A stretch of DNA of 6,419 nt from Betaproteobacteria bacterium UBA2293 (GCA_002345845.1 DDWF01000300.1:479-6897); one strand, 5' to 3'; positions 1 through 6,289 are shown, counted from the first letter of the stretch. The notes: generated by a model not told the origin, from the letters alone. Numbers and translations: made by a program.

Positions 1-33
1 GTAGGCCGGTGTCCAGCTTGTAGATTTTCCTGG

Positions 34-53
34 ATTCCGGCTTTCGCCGGAAT
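34..53. repeat. REP-like perfect hairpin (8-bp stem, 4-nt loop)
   Basis: The arms ATTCCGGC (34-41) and GCCGGAAT (46-53) are perfect reverse complements around the loop TTTC. The flanks (TGG before, GAC after) match the style of short dispersed extragenic palindromes that are common between genes in betaproteobacteria and their relatives. That resemblance is from general knowledge; only one copy is visible here. It could also end an upstream transcript, but no T-run follows either arm. Confidence 0.6.
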
Positions 54-87
54 GACAAATCCGGGCTTGATCAGCATATCCATAGAT

Positions 88-106
88 ACTACTGGGCTGT
101 AGTAGT
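88..106. repeat. Small inverted repeat in the leader of the secretion operon
   Basis: ACTACT (88-93) and AGTAGT (101-106) are exact reverse complements separated by 7 nt. It lies about 125 nt before the transporter start. It could be a dyad operator or an RNA hairpin. At 6 bp it is short enough to be chance. Confidence 0.3.
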
Positions 107-145
107 CACCGCTGGCGTGCCACTGTTTATTCTCTTGTCCTATGT

Positions 146-174
146 GCGACAACACACCGACAAGGTGTTTGCGC
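146..174 (+). other. Imperfect leader hairpin upstream of the transporter gene
   Basis: Bases 146-158 can pair with 164-174 in an 11-bp stem with two single-base bulges (A149 and C153) around the loop GACAA. The inner part is ACACC/GGTGT and the outer part is GCG/CGC. It sits 55 nt before the transporter start, in the probable 5' untranslated region. No T-run follows, so it does not look like a classical terminator. A structural role in the leader is inference. Confidence 0.3.
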
Positions 175-229
175 GTAGCCAGAATCCGCTCCGGGAAATC
201 ATGAATTGCAGTTACCTTAGAAAGAGACC

Positions 230-1903
230 ATGACAACAAATAAACTCATTTCGTGTACTCTGCTGGCATTGAGCCAAAGCGTCTTCGCCCAGCAGCTACC
301 AAACGCCGGCAGTCAGATGCAGCAGATTCCGCCGGCCCCGGTCCCGCAGAAATTCGAACCTAATATCGAGGTCGCGCCACCGGTCATCCCGCCCACCGCG
401 CCAGCCGACAGCGTCAAAATTCTCGTCAAGAACTTGAAGGTGACGGGCGCGAAGGTGTATTCCGAAGCCGATCTGATCGCCGTCGCCGGGTTCACGCCGG
501 GAAGCGAACTGACGCTCACCGACCTGCGCAGCATGGCATCAAGGATCGGGAATCATTATCGCGGCAACGGCTACTTCGTTGCCCAGGCCTACCTGCCGGC
601 GCAGGACGTCAAGGATGGCACCGTGACCATCGCCGTGATCGAGGGCGAATACGGCAAGATCACGCTGAACAACCAGACCAGGCTCGCCAATGATCTGGCG
701 AACAGCCAGCTGAGCGGCCTGAACGAGGGTGACGTGATCGAAGCCGATCCTCTCGGGAGCCGTCTGCTGTCGCTGTCCGACCTTCCCGGAGTGAATGTCA
801 AGGCGGCTCTGGTTCCAGGGGCTTCGGTGGGCGCATCCGACCTCATCGTGAATCTCACACCGGGACCGCTCGTCTCGGGGGAAGTTGATTTTGACAACGC
901 CGGCAACCGTTACACCGGCGAATACCGACTGGGAGCGACAGTCAACCTCAACAACCTGGCTGGGCGTGGCGACGTTGCCTCGTTGCGCGCAATGACTGCG
1001 GGATCCGGACTGAACTATGTCCGCGGCTCGTATCAGATGCAGTTCGGCAAAGCCACGGCCGGAGTTGCCTACAGCGCCCTGAAATACGAGCTAGGCAAGG
1101 AGTACGCACCCCTGCAGGCCAACGGCACGGCGGAGATCGCCAGCATCTATGGCAGTTACCCCCTGATCCGCTCGCGCAACAGCAATCTCTCCGCCGGTCT
1201 CGTCTACGAAGACAAGACATTCCAGGACAAGATCGACGCGACCACTCCGCCGGGGCTAACCGACAAGAAGGCGCAGGTTTTGTCGGCCAGTCTCTACGGC
1301 AATCAGCGCGACAATTTTGGCGGCGGTGGCATAACGGGTTATTCGCTGACCTGGTCCACCGGCAACATCGATATCGAAACGCCTGCCGCGCGGGCCATCG
1401 ATGCGGCGACGGCGCAAACCAACGGCCATTTCAACAAACTCGGCTTCCGGGCCTCGCGGCTGCAGCGCGTCACCGATGCAGTCTCGCTTTCCGCCGCGCT
1501 CAACGGCCAGATCGCCTCGAAGAACCTCGACTCTTCTGAAAAAATGGGGCTCGGCGGAATGTACGGCGTGCGCGCCTATCCGGAAGGCGAAGCCTATGCC
1601 GACGAGGGCTATGTGCTGAATCTGGAAGCCAGATATCTGCTGCCGAAGTTCTCCGCAACCACGCCCGGACAGATGCATCTGATCGGCTTCGTCGATACTG
1701 GCAGTGTCAAGACCCACAAGAACCCCTGGGCGGACGGGGACAACACCAGGACCCTGAGCGGTGCCGGTGTGGGGATCAACTGGACAGACCCCAACAATTT
1801 TGTCGCGAGGGCCTATTACGCCGTCAAGCTGGGCAACGAGAAGCCGACGTCAGCCCCCGACAAGTCGGGCCGATTCTGGATACAGCTCGTGAAATATTTC
1901 TGA
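230..1903 (+). CDS. TpsB-type outer-membrane transporter (ShlB/FhaC/HecB family) of a two-partner secretion system
   Basis: This 557-residue protein has the usual length and architecture of TpsB transporters, which recognise a partner exoprotein in the periplasm and move it across the outer membrane. Residues 1-20 form a Sec signal peptide, with likely cleavage after SVFA. A proline-rich linker follows (about 34-58), then a POTRA_2-like domain (about 62-139, including NLKVTGAKVYSEADL and a TVTIAVIEGEYGKI strand). The rest is ShlB-like beta-barrel from about residue 210 to the end. The conserved barrel-loop motif appears as VRAYPEGEAYADEG (447-460; VRGY/VRGF in FhaC). GFVDTG lies at 486-491, and the protein ends in Phe (LVKYF), as expected of an outer-membrane beta-signal. 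The ATG at 230 is preceded by a purine-rich AGAAAGAGA. The partner exoprotein gene begins 61 nt downstream, so the two form a classical TpsB-TpsA pair. It is clearly TpsB rather than the related BamA, because it has one recognisable POTRA and this partner. Confidence 0.94.
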   Translation: MTTNKLISCTLLALSQSVFAQQLPNAGSQMQQIPPAPVPQKFEPNIEVAPPVIPPTAPADSVKILVKNLKVTGAKVYSEADLIAVAGFTPGSELTLTDLRSMASRIGNHYRGNGYFVAQAYLPAQDVKDGTVTIAVIEGEYGKITLNNQTRLANDLANSQLSGLNEGDVIEADPLGSRLLSLSDLPGVNVKAALVPGASVGASDLIVNLTPGPLVSGEVDFDNAGNRYTGEYRLGATVNLNNLAGRGDVASLRAMTAGSGLNYVRGSYQMQFGKATAGVAYSALKYELGKEYAPLQANGTAEIASIYGSYPLIRSRNSNLSAGLVYEDKTFQDKIDATTPPGLTDKKAQVLSASLYGNQRDNFGGGGITGYSLTWSTGNIDIETPAARAIDAATAQTNGHFNKLGFRASRLQRVTDAVSLSAALNGQIASKNLDSSEKMGLGGMYGVRAYPEGEAYADEGYVLNLEARYLLPKFSATTPGQMHLIGFVDTGSVKTHKNPWADGDNTRTLSGAGVGINWTDPNNFVARAYYAVKLGNEKPTSAPDKSGRFWIQLVKYF

Positions 1904-1932
1904 GCAAGGCAAGCATAAACAAAAGCTTGCTC
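1902..1932 (+). promoter_or_regulatory. Intercistronic hairpin between transporter and exoprotein genes, with two alternative pairings
   Basis: GAGCAAG (1902-1908, overlapping the transporter stop) is the exact reverse complement of CTTGCTC (1926-1932). The inner GCAAGC (1909-1914) is also the exact reverse complement of GCTTGC (1925-1930). The right arm can therefore pair with either left arm but not both. No T-run follows, so an RNA-processing, stability or attenuation element is more likely than a simple terminator. The role is inferred; only the complementarity is seen. Confidence 0.45.
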
Positions 1933-1964
1933 ACCAATATTTAACGAAAAATGGAACAAACAAA

Positions 1965-4289
1965 ATGAACTCTATCTACCGATCGATCTGGAACAACAAG
2001 ACCGGCACCTTTGTCGCCGTTTCCGAAAACGCCACAAGCGCCGGCAAGAAATCGTCGCCCGGCGCAACGGCGGTGGTGGGCGCGGTGGCGGGGAATACGC
2101 GCTTCGCCCTGAAAGCCCTGGCCGTTTCCCTGATGATGGCGTTTGGCGCGAATGTCTTCGCCTTGCCCGTGGATGGCGTCGTTACCGCAGGGGGCGCCAG
2201 CTTCAGCAGTACCGCGAACAGCACCACCATCACCCAGTCGAGCCAGAATGTGGCAATCAACTGGCAAAGCTTCAGCATCGGCGCAGGAGAAGCGGTTCAG
2301 TTCATCCAGCCCAACAGCAGTTCGGTCGCACTCAACCGTGTGCTGGGGGCGGATCCCTCGAACATCTTCGGCAGCCTGTCGGCCAACGGCAAGGTGTTCC
2401 TCGTCAATCCCAACGGCATCCTGTTCGGTCACGGTTCGCAGGTCAACGTCGGAGGCCTGGTCGCTTCCACCCTGAACATGACCGACAGCGACTTCATGGC
2501 CGGCAACTATAACTTCTCCGGTACTGGTGGCACAGTCCTCAATCAGGGAACAATCAACGCCGACGGTGGCTATGTCGCTCTGCTCGGCGCCAACGTCGGC
2601 AACGACGGCACCATCGTGGCCAGGCTCGGCACGGTGACACTCGCCGCGGGCAATGCCATCACTCTCGACGTCGCCGGTGACGGCCTGCTCAATGTCACGG
2701 TGAACCAGGGCGCGGTGAATGCACTGATACAGAACGGCGGCCTGATCCAGGCCGATGGCGGGCGGGTGCTGCTGACCGCGCAGGCGGCGGGAGATCTGCT
2801 GCAGACCGTGGTGAACAACACTGGCGTGATCCAGGCGCAGACCATCGAGAACCGCAACGGCACGATCATGCTGATGGGCGACATGCAAAGCGGCACGGTG
2901 AACGTCGGCGGCACGCTCGATGCCAGCGCCCCTAACGGCGGCAATGGCGGCTTCATCGAAACCTCGGCGGCGTTTGTGAAGATCGCGAATGACGTCAAAG
3001 TCACCACCGCCGCACCTTTGGGCCTGACAGGCACCTGGCTGATCGATCCGCTGGATTTCTACATTTCCGCCTCCGGTGGCAACATCTCCGGCGCAACACT
3101 CTCCGCTCAACTGGTAACTAACAACGTCACCATTAGTAACCTGGCCGGTGCCGGCAACGGCGACATCTTTGTGAACGATGCGGTCAGCTGGACCGCGTCC
3201 GGCGCCTCGACGACCCTAACATTGAACGCCTTTCGGGACACAAACCTGAACGCGGCAATTACCGCCGACCATGGAAACCTGGTGGTGTGCTGTGGACGCG
3301 ATGTCAACGTGAATGCGGCCATTACGACGACCAGTGGCAGCGTCTTATTGGCCGCCGGGCGCGATGCCAACGTGAATGCGGCCATTACGGTGACCGATGG
3401 AAACTTGATGATTTGCGCCGGAAACGATGTCAACGTGAATCTGGCGTCCATCACGCTGACCCGGGGCAGCCTTATTCCCGCTGAAAGCCTGATAGGACTT
3501 GGCGTGCCACTCGGTCTGACACTGAGTGCAGGCAATGATGGTACCGGACCTGGGTCAGCGGCCGGTACTGTGGTAATTGCTCCGGGCACCCCCAACATTG
3601 CCGTCAACGGGCCGAATGCACCAGCGACCATTTACTACAACCCAGTCTCCTACGCCGCGCCGACAAACTATTTGCCGCAATTCACCTTGACTCTGGGTGC
3701 CACGCTGACCCAGTTCATGTTGGTATTCCCTGACGGCGCGAACAAGACCTTCGATGGCACCACCGCGGCCACCTTCACCGGATTGAAGGGCGCGCCTCCC
3801 GGCGTCACCCTGGGTGGCACGGGTACCGCAAATTTCGACACCGCAGACGTAGGAGAAAACAAGACCGTCAGCTTCACCGGCTTTACCCTTGCCGGCGCAA
3901 ACGCCGGCAACTATGCCTTCACGAATTCCTGCTGCGGGCCTGCAGTTAGGAGAACCACCGCGACCATTATCGCGGCGCTGCCGGTCGTGCCCCCGGTACC
4001 GCCGGTCGTGCCGATTTTGCCAATCGAAATTGAACCGTTCGAGATGGAGGAATTGTTTCCGCAAGAAATGATGGGCGTCGAGGACATCACGCCGGCTGCC
4101 TTTCTGGCCATCCCGCGGACATTGATGCCTCGTGTCGAGCTGGCCCCCCTGCCGCCCCAACTGCTGAGTATCGCGCCGGTCATTCCGCCTGTTGTCGTGC
4201 CGCCGCCGGCCCCGCCGCCACCCGTGGCTGACGTACCGCCGCCGGTCTACGTGCCGCCCCTGCGTCCACGCAAACAGGACCGCAACTGA
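1965..4289 (+). CDS. TpsA-type filamentous-hemagglutinin-like exoprotein with TPS domain, YDG-like domain and proline-rich tail
   Basis: This 774-residue protein is the predicted cargo of the upstream transporter and should be exported to the cell surface as a beta-helical adhesin-like protein. The N-terminus reads MNSIYRSIWNNKTGTFVAVS, an ESPR-type extended signal region. A hydrophobic core follows (about 48-66), with likely cleavage after NVFA (residue 66). The TPS (haemagglutination activity) domain covers about 67-190 and includes NWQSFSIG and NPNGILFG (148-155). Beta-helix-like sequence follows to about 350, including NGGNGGFIETS, then a WLIDPLDFYIS segment (358-368). Four 21-residue repeats lie at 424-507. 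One YDG-like domain spans about 592-653 (KTFDGTTAATFTG, GANAGNY). A proline-rich tail (673-774) ends in a basic RPRKQDRN. The protein is short for the family, whose members often exceed 1000 residues, but the frame is open throughout with no sign of truncation. The start is fixed by the ESPR; the Shine-Dalgarno sequence is weak (TGGA at 1952-1955). The ligand cannot be told from the sequence. Confidence 0.9.
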   Translation: MNSIYRSIWNNKTGTFVAVSENATSAGKKSSPGATAVVGAVAGNTRFALKALAVSLMMAFGANVFALPVDGVVTAGGASFSSTANSTTITQSSQNVAINWQSFSIGAGEAVQFIQPNSSSVALNRVLGADPSNIFGSLSANGKVFLVNPNGILFGHGSQVNVGGLVASTLNMTDSDFMAGNYNFSGTGGTVLNQGTINADGGYVALLGANVGNDGTIVARLGTVTLAAGNAITLDVAGDGLLNVTVNQGAVNALIQNGGLIQADGGRVLLTAQAAGDLLQTVVNNTGVIQAQTIENRNGTIMLMGDMQSGTVNVGGTLDASAPNGGNGGFIETSAAFVKIANDVKVTTAAPLGLTGTWLIDPLDFYISASGGNISGATLSAQLVTNNVTISNLAGAGNGDIFVNDAVSWTASGASTTLTLNAFRDTNLNAAITADHGNLVVCCGRDVNVNAAITTTSGSVLLAAGRDANVNAAITVTDGNLMICAGNDVNVNLASITLTRGSLIPAESLIGLGVPLGLTLSAGNDGTGPGSAAGTVVIAPGTPNIAVNGPNAPATIYYNPVSYAAPTNYLPQFTLTLGATLTQFMLVFPDGANKTFDGTTAATFTGLKGAPPGVTLGGTGTANFDTADVGENKTVSFTGFTLAGANAGNYAFTNSCCGPAVRRTTATIIAALPVVPPVPPVVPILPIEIEPFEMEELFPQEMMGVEDITPAAFLAIPRTLMPRVELAPLPPQLLSIAPVIPPVVVPPPAPPPPVADVPPPVYVPPLRPRKQDRN
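3234..3485 (+). repeat. Four tandem 63-bp (21-residue) repeats in the exoprotein gene
   Basis: Units begin at 3234, 3297, 3360 and 3423. Each starts with [R/N]D-x-N-[L/V]-N followed by AAIT or a close variant (LASIT in the last). Units 2 and 3 share an exact 21-base stretch (3306-3326 and 3369-3389). Units 1 and 3 carry GNLVVCC and GNLMICA in their second half, whereas units 2 and 4 carry GSVLLAA and GSLIPA, so the pattern alternates. The period fits one beta-helix coil per unit, which is known for this protein class. Confidence 0.85.
3889..3910. repeat. Perfect 9-bp inverted repeat inside the exoprotein gene
   Basis: TTGCCGGCG (3889-3897) and CGCCGGCAA (3902-3910) are exact reverse complements around the loop CAAA. 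It encodes LAGANAGN of the YDG-like domain, so the symmetry may simply follow from the two Ala-Gly codon pairs. It would form a stable GC-rich RNA hairpin in the message. Confidence 0.5.
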
Positions 4290-4314
4290 ACAACATGCGT
4301 TCCTGCTCCGCTGA

Positions 4315-5124
4315 ATGATGAAGCCTGCGTGCCGTGGCCGAATAATCTGTCTGGGTTTTTTGGTCGGTAGTTTGATTTCGCGTCAGCCGTTAGCGTCGGA
4401 CGACGCCGCGCAAAACACTGATCCCAGTCACACCCTGTCGGTACGGCAGGGCACGGCTATTGTCTCCAGCAGCCCGTCTCTGGCTGTGGTGACAAATCGT
4501 CCAGTACGGGCGAACTTCGAGCGGGAGAGCCCATCTCAGGAGGCACGCTCCGTGGCGGACTGGGTCGTCGACTCGGGCGACAGCCGCGGCCTGCCGTTCG
4601 CGATTGTCGACAAGAAAGACGCCAAGGTTTTTGTCTTTGATGCCGACGGTCGGATCCGTGGCGCTGCCCCCGCGCTGCTTGGCCTGGCGGTGGGCGACGA
4701 CGCCGTTCCCGGCATCGGCAACCGGGCGTTGTCGACGATTCGCCCCGAGGAACGCACGACGCCGGCCGGCCGCTTCGTAGCGGCACTGGACCGCAATTTG
4801 CGCGGCAAGGAGATTCTCTGGGTGGACTATGACGGCGCCGTCTCACTGCATCCAGTGGTGAGTTCCAAAGCCGAGGAACGCCGCCTGCAGCGTCTGGCCA
4901 CCCCGACGCCGCTCGACAACCGGATTTCCTACGGCTGCATCAATGTGCCGGTGAAATTCTTCGACAACGTGGTGCGCCCGGCTTTTTTGGGGACCAATGG
5001 CATCGTCTATGTGCTGCCGGAAACCAGGTCGGCGCAGCAAGAATTCGCCTCGTATGACGTTGACGAGCGTGCGCGACAGTTGACCCTGGCCCCCTCCATC
5101 GAAGCCAACTTGACGCAGCGATGA
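4315..5124 (+). CDS. Periplasmic L,D-transpeptidase (YkuD-type catalytic domain)
   Basis: The 269-residue product resembles YkuD-family enzymes, which cut the mDAP-D-Ala bond of peptidoglycan stem peptides and form 3-3 crosslinks or attach proteins to the wall. Residues 1-28 look like a Sec signal peptide (hydrophobic ICLGFLVGSLI). The YkuD-like domain lies at about 94-236. It contains TPAGRF (149-154, matching the family TPxGxF motif), His179 in VSLHPV as the candidate catalytic base, and ISYGCINVP (204-212) with Cys208 as the likely nucleophile. The usual SHGC signature is SYGC here. The His-to-Cys spacing of 29 is also longer than in canonical enzymes, so this is a divergent subgroup. The start is the first ATG after an in-frame TGA. 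A second ATG follows directly, and no Shine-Dalgarno is seen. With only 25 nt separating it from the exoprotein stop, it is probably co-transcribed and perhaps translationally coupled. Its substrate is unknown. Confidence 0.8.
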   Translation: MMKPACRGRIICLGFLVGSLISRQPLASDDAAQNTDPSHTLSVRQGTAIVSSSPSLAVVTNRPVRANFERESPSQEARSVADWVVDSGDSRGLPFAIVDKKDAKVFVFDADGRIRGAAPALLGLAVGDDAVPGIGNRALSTIRPEERTTPAGRFVAALDRNLRGKEILWVDYDGAVSLHPVVSSKAEERRLQRLATPTPLDNRISYGCINVPVKFFDNVVRPAFLGTNGIVYVLPETRSAQQEFASYDVDERARQLTLAPSIEANLTQR

Positions 5125-5143
5125 TGCGCTTGATCGAAGGAAC

Positions 5144-5171
5144 AGCCGCGCGACGTTCATGGTCGCGGGCT
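5144..5171 (+). terminator. Possible terminator or 3'-end hairpin of the secretion operon, lacking a U-tract
   Basis: AGCC plus CGCGAC (5144-5154, with G5148 bulged) pairs with GTCGCG plus GGCT (5162-5171). The result is a 10-bp GC-rich stem with a 7-nt loop, 19 nt after the transpeptidase stop. The position suits a terminator, but the following bases (TGGGCACATCC) contain no T-run. It may instead be a mRNA-stabilising structure or a Rho-assisted stop. Confidence 0.4.
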
Positions 5172-5277
5172 TGGGCACATCCAGCCAACCCTGCCATCTG
5201 AATGCGCTATGATTGTCGAGAGGGGTGACGCCTGTGGCGTTGTTCTGCGTCAGGGTCCGTTCCCGCGCCAACCTAAT

Positions 5278-5283
5278 GGAGGG
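5278..5283 (+). promoter_or_regulatory. Ribosome binding site that fixes the start of the universal stress protein
   Basis: GGAGGG lies 4 nt before the ATG at 5288 and is the strongest Shine-Dalgarno in the window. The same frame stays open upstream to a TTG at 5213 and has another ATG at 5276. Both would add residues absent from the family, and the site overlaps the 5276 codon, so 5288 is preferred. Confidence 0.8.
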
Positions 5284-5287
5284 AAAC

Positions 5288-5731
5288 ATGTTCAAACACA
5301 TTCTCGTTCCGACCGATGGTTCGCAACTTTCGACTGAATCCGTCAAGCACGCCGTCAGTTTTGCCGCCGAATCGGGCGCGCAAATCACCTTCTTCTACGC
5401 CAAACCCGAATATCCGATCGCGTTCTTCGGCGAAGGTGCCCTGATTGATCCGACGACGCCGGAGAAGTTTGCCGAAATGGCGGACAAGCAGGCAGAAAAT
5501 ATACTTGGCGCCTGCGAGAAGCTCGCTCAAGAGAACAAGGTCAAGTGTTCTTCACTTGCCGTGACCAGCGATATTCCCTTCGAGGCGGTCATCGCGGGGG
5601 CGGATACCGCCGGTTGCGACCTCATCTTCATGGCCTCCCATGGACGTCGCGGCTTCAGCGGTTTGCTGCTGGGTTCCGAAACGCAAAAGGTGCTGACGCA
5701 CTCGAAGATCCCGGTACTGGTCTATCGTTAG
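5288..5731 (+). CDS. Universal stress protein (UspA family), single domain
   Basis: This 147-residue cytosolic protein has the normal length of a single-domain Usp. Residues 1-12 (MFKHILVPTDGS) form the first beta strand, with Asp10 at the usual nucleotide-contact position. The C-terminal part contains MASHGRRGFSGLLLGS (115-130), then KVL and IPVLVYR. This matches the ATP-binding G-x2-G-x9-G-S/T pattern except that the first Gly is Ala116, a common variant. ATP binding is therefore likely but not certain. Usps of this type are associated with energy limitation, stationary phase and oxygen stress. The gene stands alone after a 163-nt gap and faces the oxidase-assembly genes fixH and ccoG convergently. 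A TATGAT at 5208-5213 could be a -10 element, but no matching -35 is seen. Confidence 0.92.
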   Translation: MFKHILVPTDGSQLSTESVKHAVSFAAESGAQITFFYAKPEYPIAFFGEGALIDPTTPEKFAEMADKQAENILGACEKLAQENKVKCSSLAVTSDIPFEAVIAGADTAGCDLIFMASHGRRGFSGLLLGSETQKVLTHSKIPVLVYR

Positions 5732-5758
5732 TCGCCCTATGGACCGGTGTTGCTTGAA

Positions 5759-6289
5759 TTAACGGCCACTCGCGGCTGGCGGTTGCCCGCCACCGATAAG
5801 TGTTTCATTGGCTGCTGGCAGTACGACACTGCCCATCAGACGCCAGGTTTTCGCTTCGTCCTCGATCAGTACCAGCCAGTGACCGGATGCGGGTAGCTGC
5901 AAATACCCGACATAGGCATCGCCGTCAGGCCTGAGGAGGCTTTGCTGGTCCAGTCCCGCACGGGTCGGATGAGACAACATCACGGCCAGTGCTGGCGGCA
6001 TCGGTGTGTCGACCTGCCTGGCAGTGAGACGGACGCGGATGCTGTCATGGGTCATGCGCAAACCGGCCGCAATGCCCAGTTCCTGCGCGCGCCGACTCTG
6101 CACCAGCGTTTCCGCGACCATTTGCCCCTGCTTGTAGTAGTCCTCGGTCACCAGCCCGTCATTGGTGCTTATCGCCAGCCAGAGCAGCATTGCGCCCAGG
6201 ACAATCGCGGTGAATGGCAGGATCATCAGCAGCCACGGCCACGGCTCCCGATACCAGGACTTGCTGTTTTGATTGATTGTGGTCGTCAT
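5759..6289 (-). CDS. fixH: FixH/CcoH-family cbb3 oxidase assembly protein
   Basis: This 176-residue membrane protein matches the FixH family, which is needed for maturation of the cbb3-type high-affinity cytochrome oxidase. A short cytoplasmic N-terminus with WYREPWPW (12-19) is followed by one transmembrane helix (about 18-40) and the family hallmark EDYYKQG (49-55). A periplasmic beta-rich domain runs to about residue 160, and the tail is a low-complexity Gly/Pro/Ala stretch. It lies 20 nt after ccoG on the same strand, so the two should be one transcript. On the minus strand GAGGA (complement of 6303-6307) precedes the ATG by 13 nt, which is somewhat long. No other cbb3 maturation gene follows it before the convergent stress gene. 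Confidence 0.92.
   Translation of the reverse strand: MTTTINQNSKSWYREPWPWLLMILPFTAIVLGAMLLWLAISTNDGLVTEDYYKQGQMVAETLVQSRRAQELGIAAGLRMTHDSIRVRLTARQVDTPMPPALAVMLSHPTRAGLDQQSLLRPDGDAYVGYLQLPASGHWLVLIEDEAKTWRLMGSVVLPAANETLIGGGQPPAASGR

Noticed and set aside
67..80. An FNR-like half site (TTGAT) in the operon leader.
   Set aside because: The second half (ATATC against ATCAA) matches at only two of five positions.
52..102. A 16-codon frame beginning at an ATG next to the REP-like hairpin.
   Set aside because: It has no ribosome binding site, starts inside the hairpin flank and shows no recognisable peptide.
1256..1717. A 153-residue open frame on the minus strand within the transporter gene.
   Set aside because: It is antisense to conserved barrel sequence including the VRAYP motif, with no family features of its own.
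1941..3110. A 389-residue open frame on the minus strand across the first half of the exoprotein gene.
   Set aside because: It lies opposite a clear TpsA coding sequence. Its product has a skewed His/Arg/Gly/Ala composition, no recognisable domain, and a start not supported by a ribosome site. It is a by-product of high-GC codon use.
3850..3860. A Shine-Dalgarno-like AGGAG inside the exoprotein gene that might start an internal product.
   Set aside because: No in-frame ATG lies at a suitable distance downstream, and the main frame is continuous across it.
5208..5213. TATGAT as a -10 box for the universal stress gene.
   Set aside because: No acceptable -35 lies 15-18 nt upstream (the region reads CCAACC and similar) and there is no extended -10, so it is not listed as a promoter.
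5213..5287. A 25-residue N-terminal extension of the universal stress protein from a TTG at 5213.
   Set aside because: Family proteins start at the MFKHILVPTD-type strand, and the GGAGGG at 5278-5283 points to the ATG at 5288.
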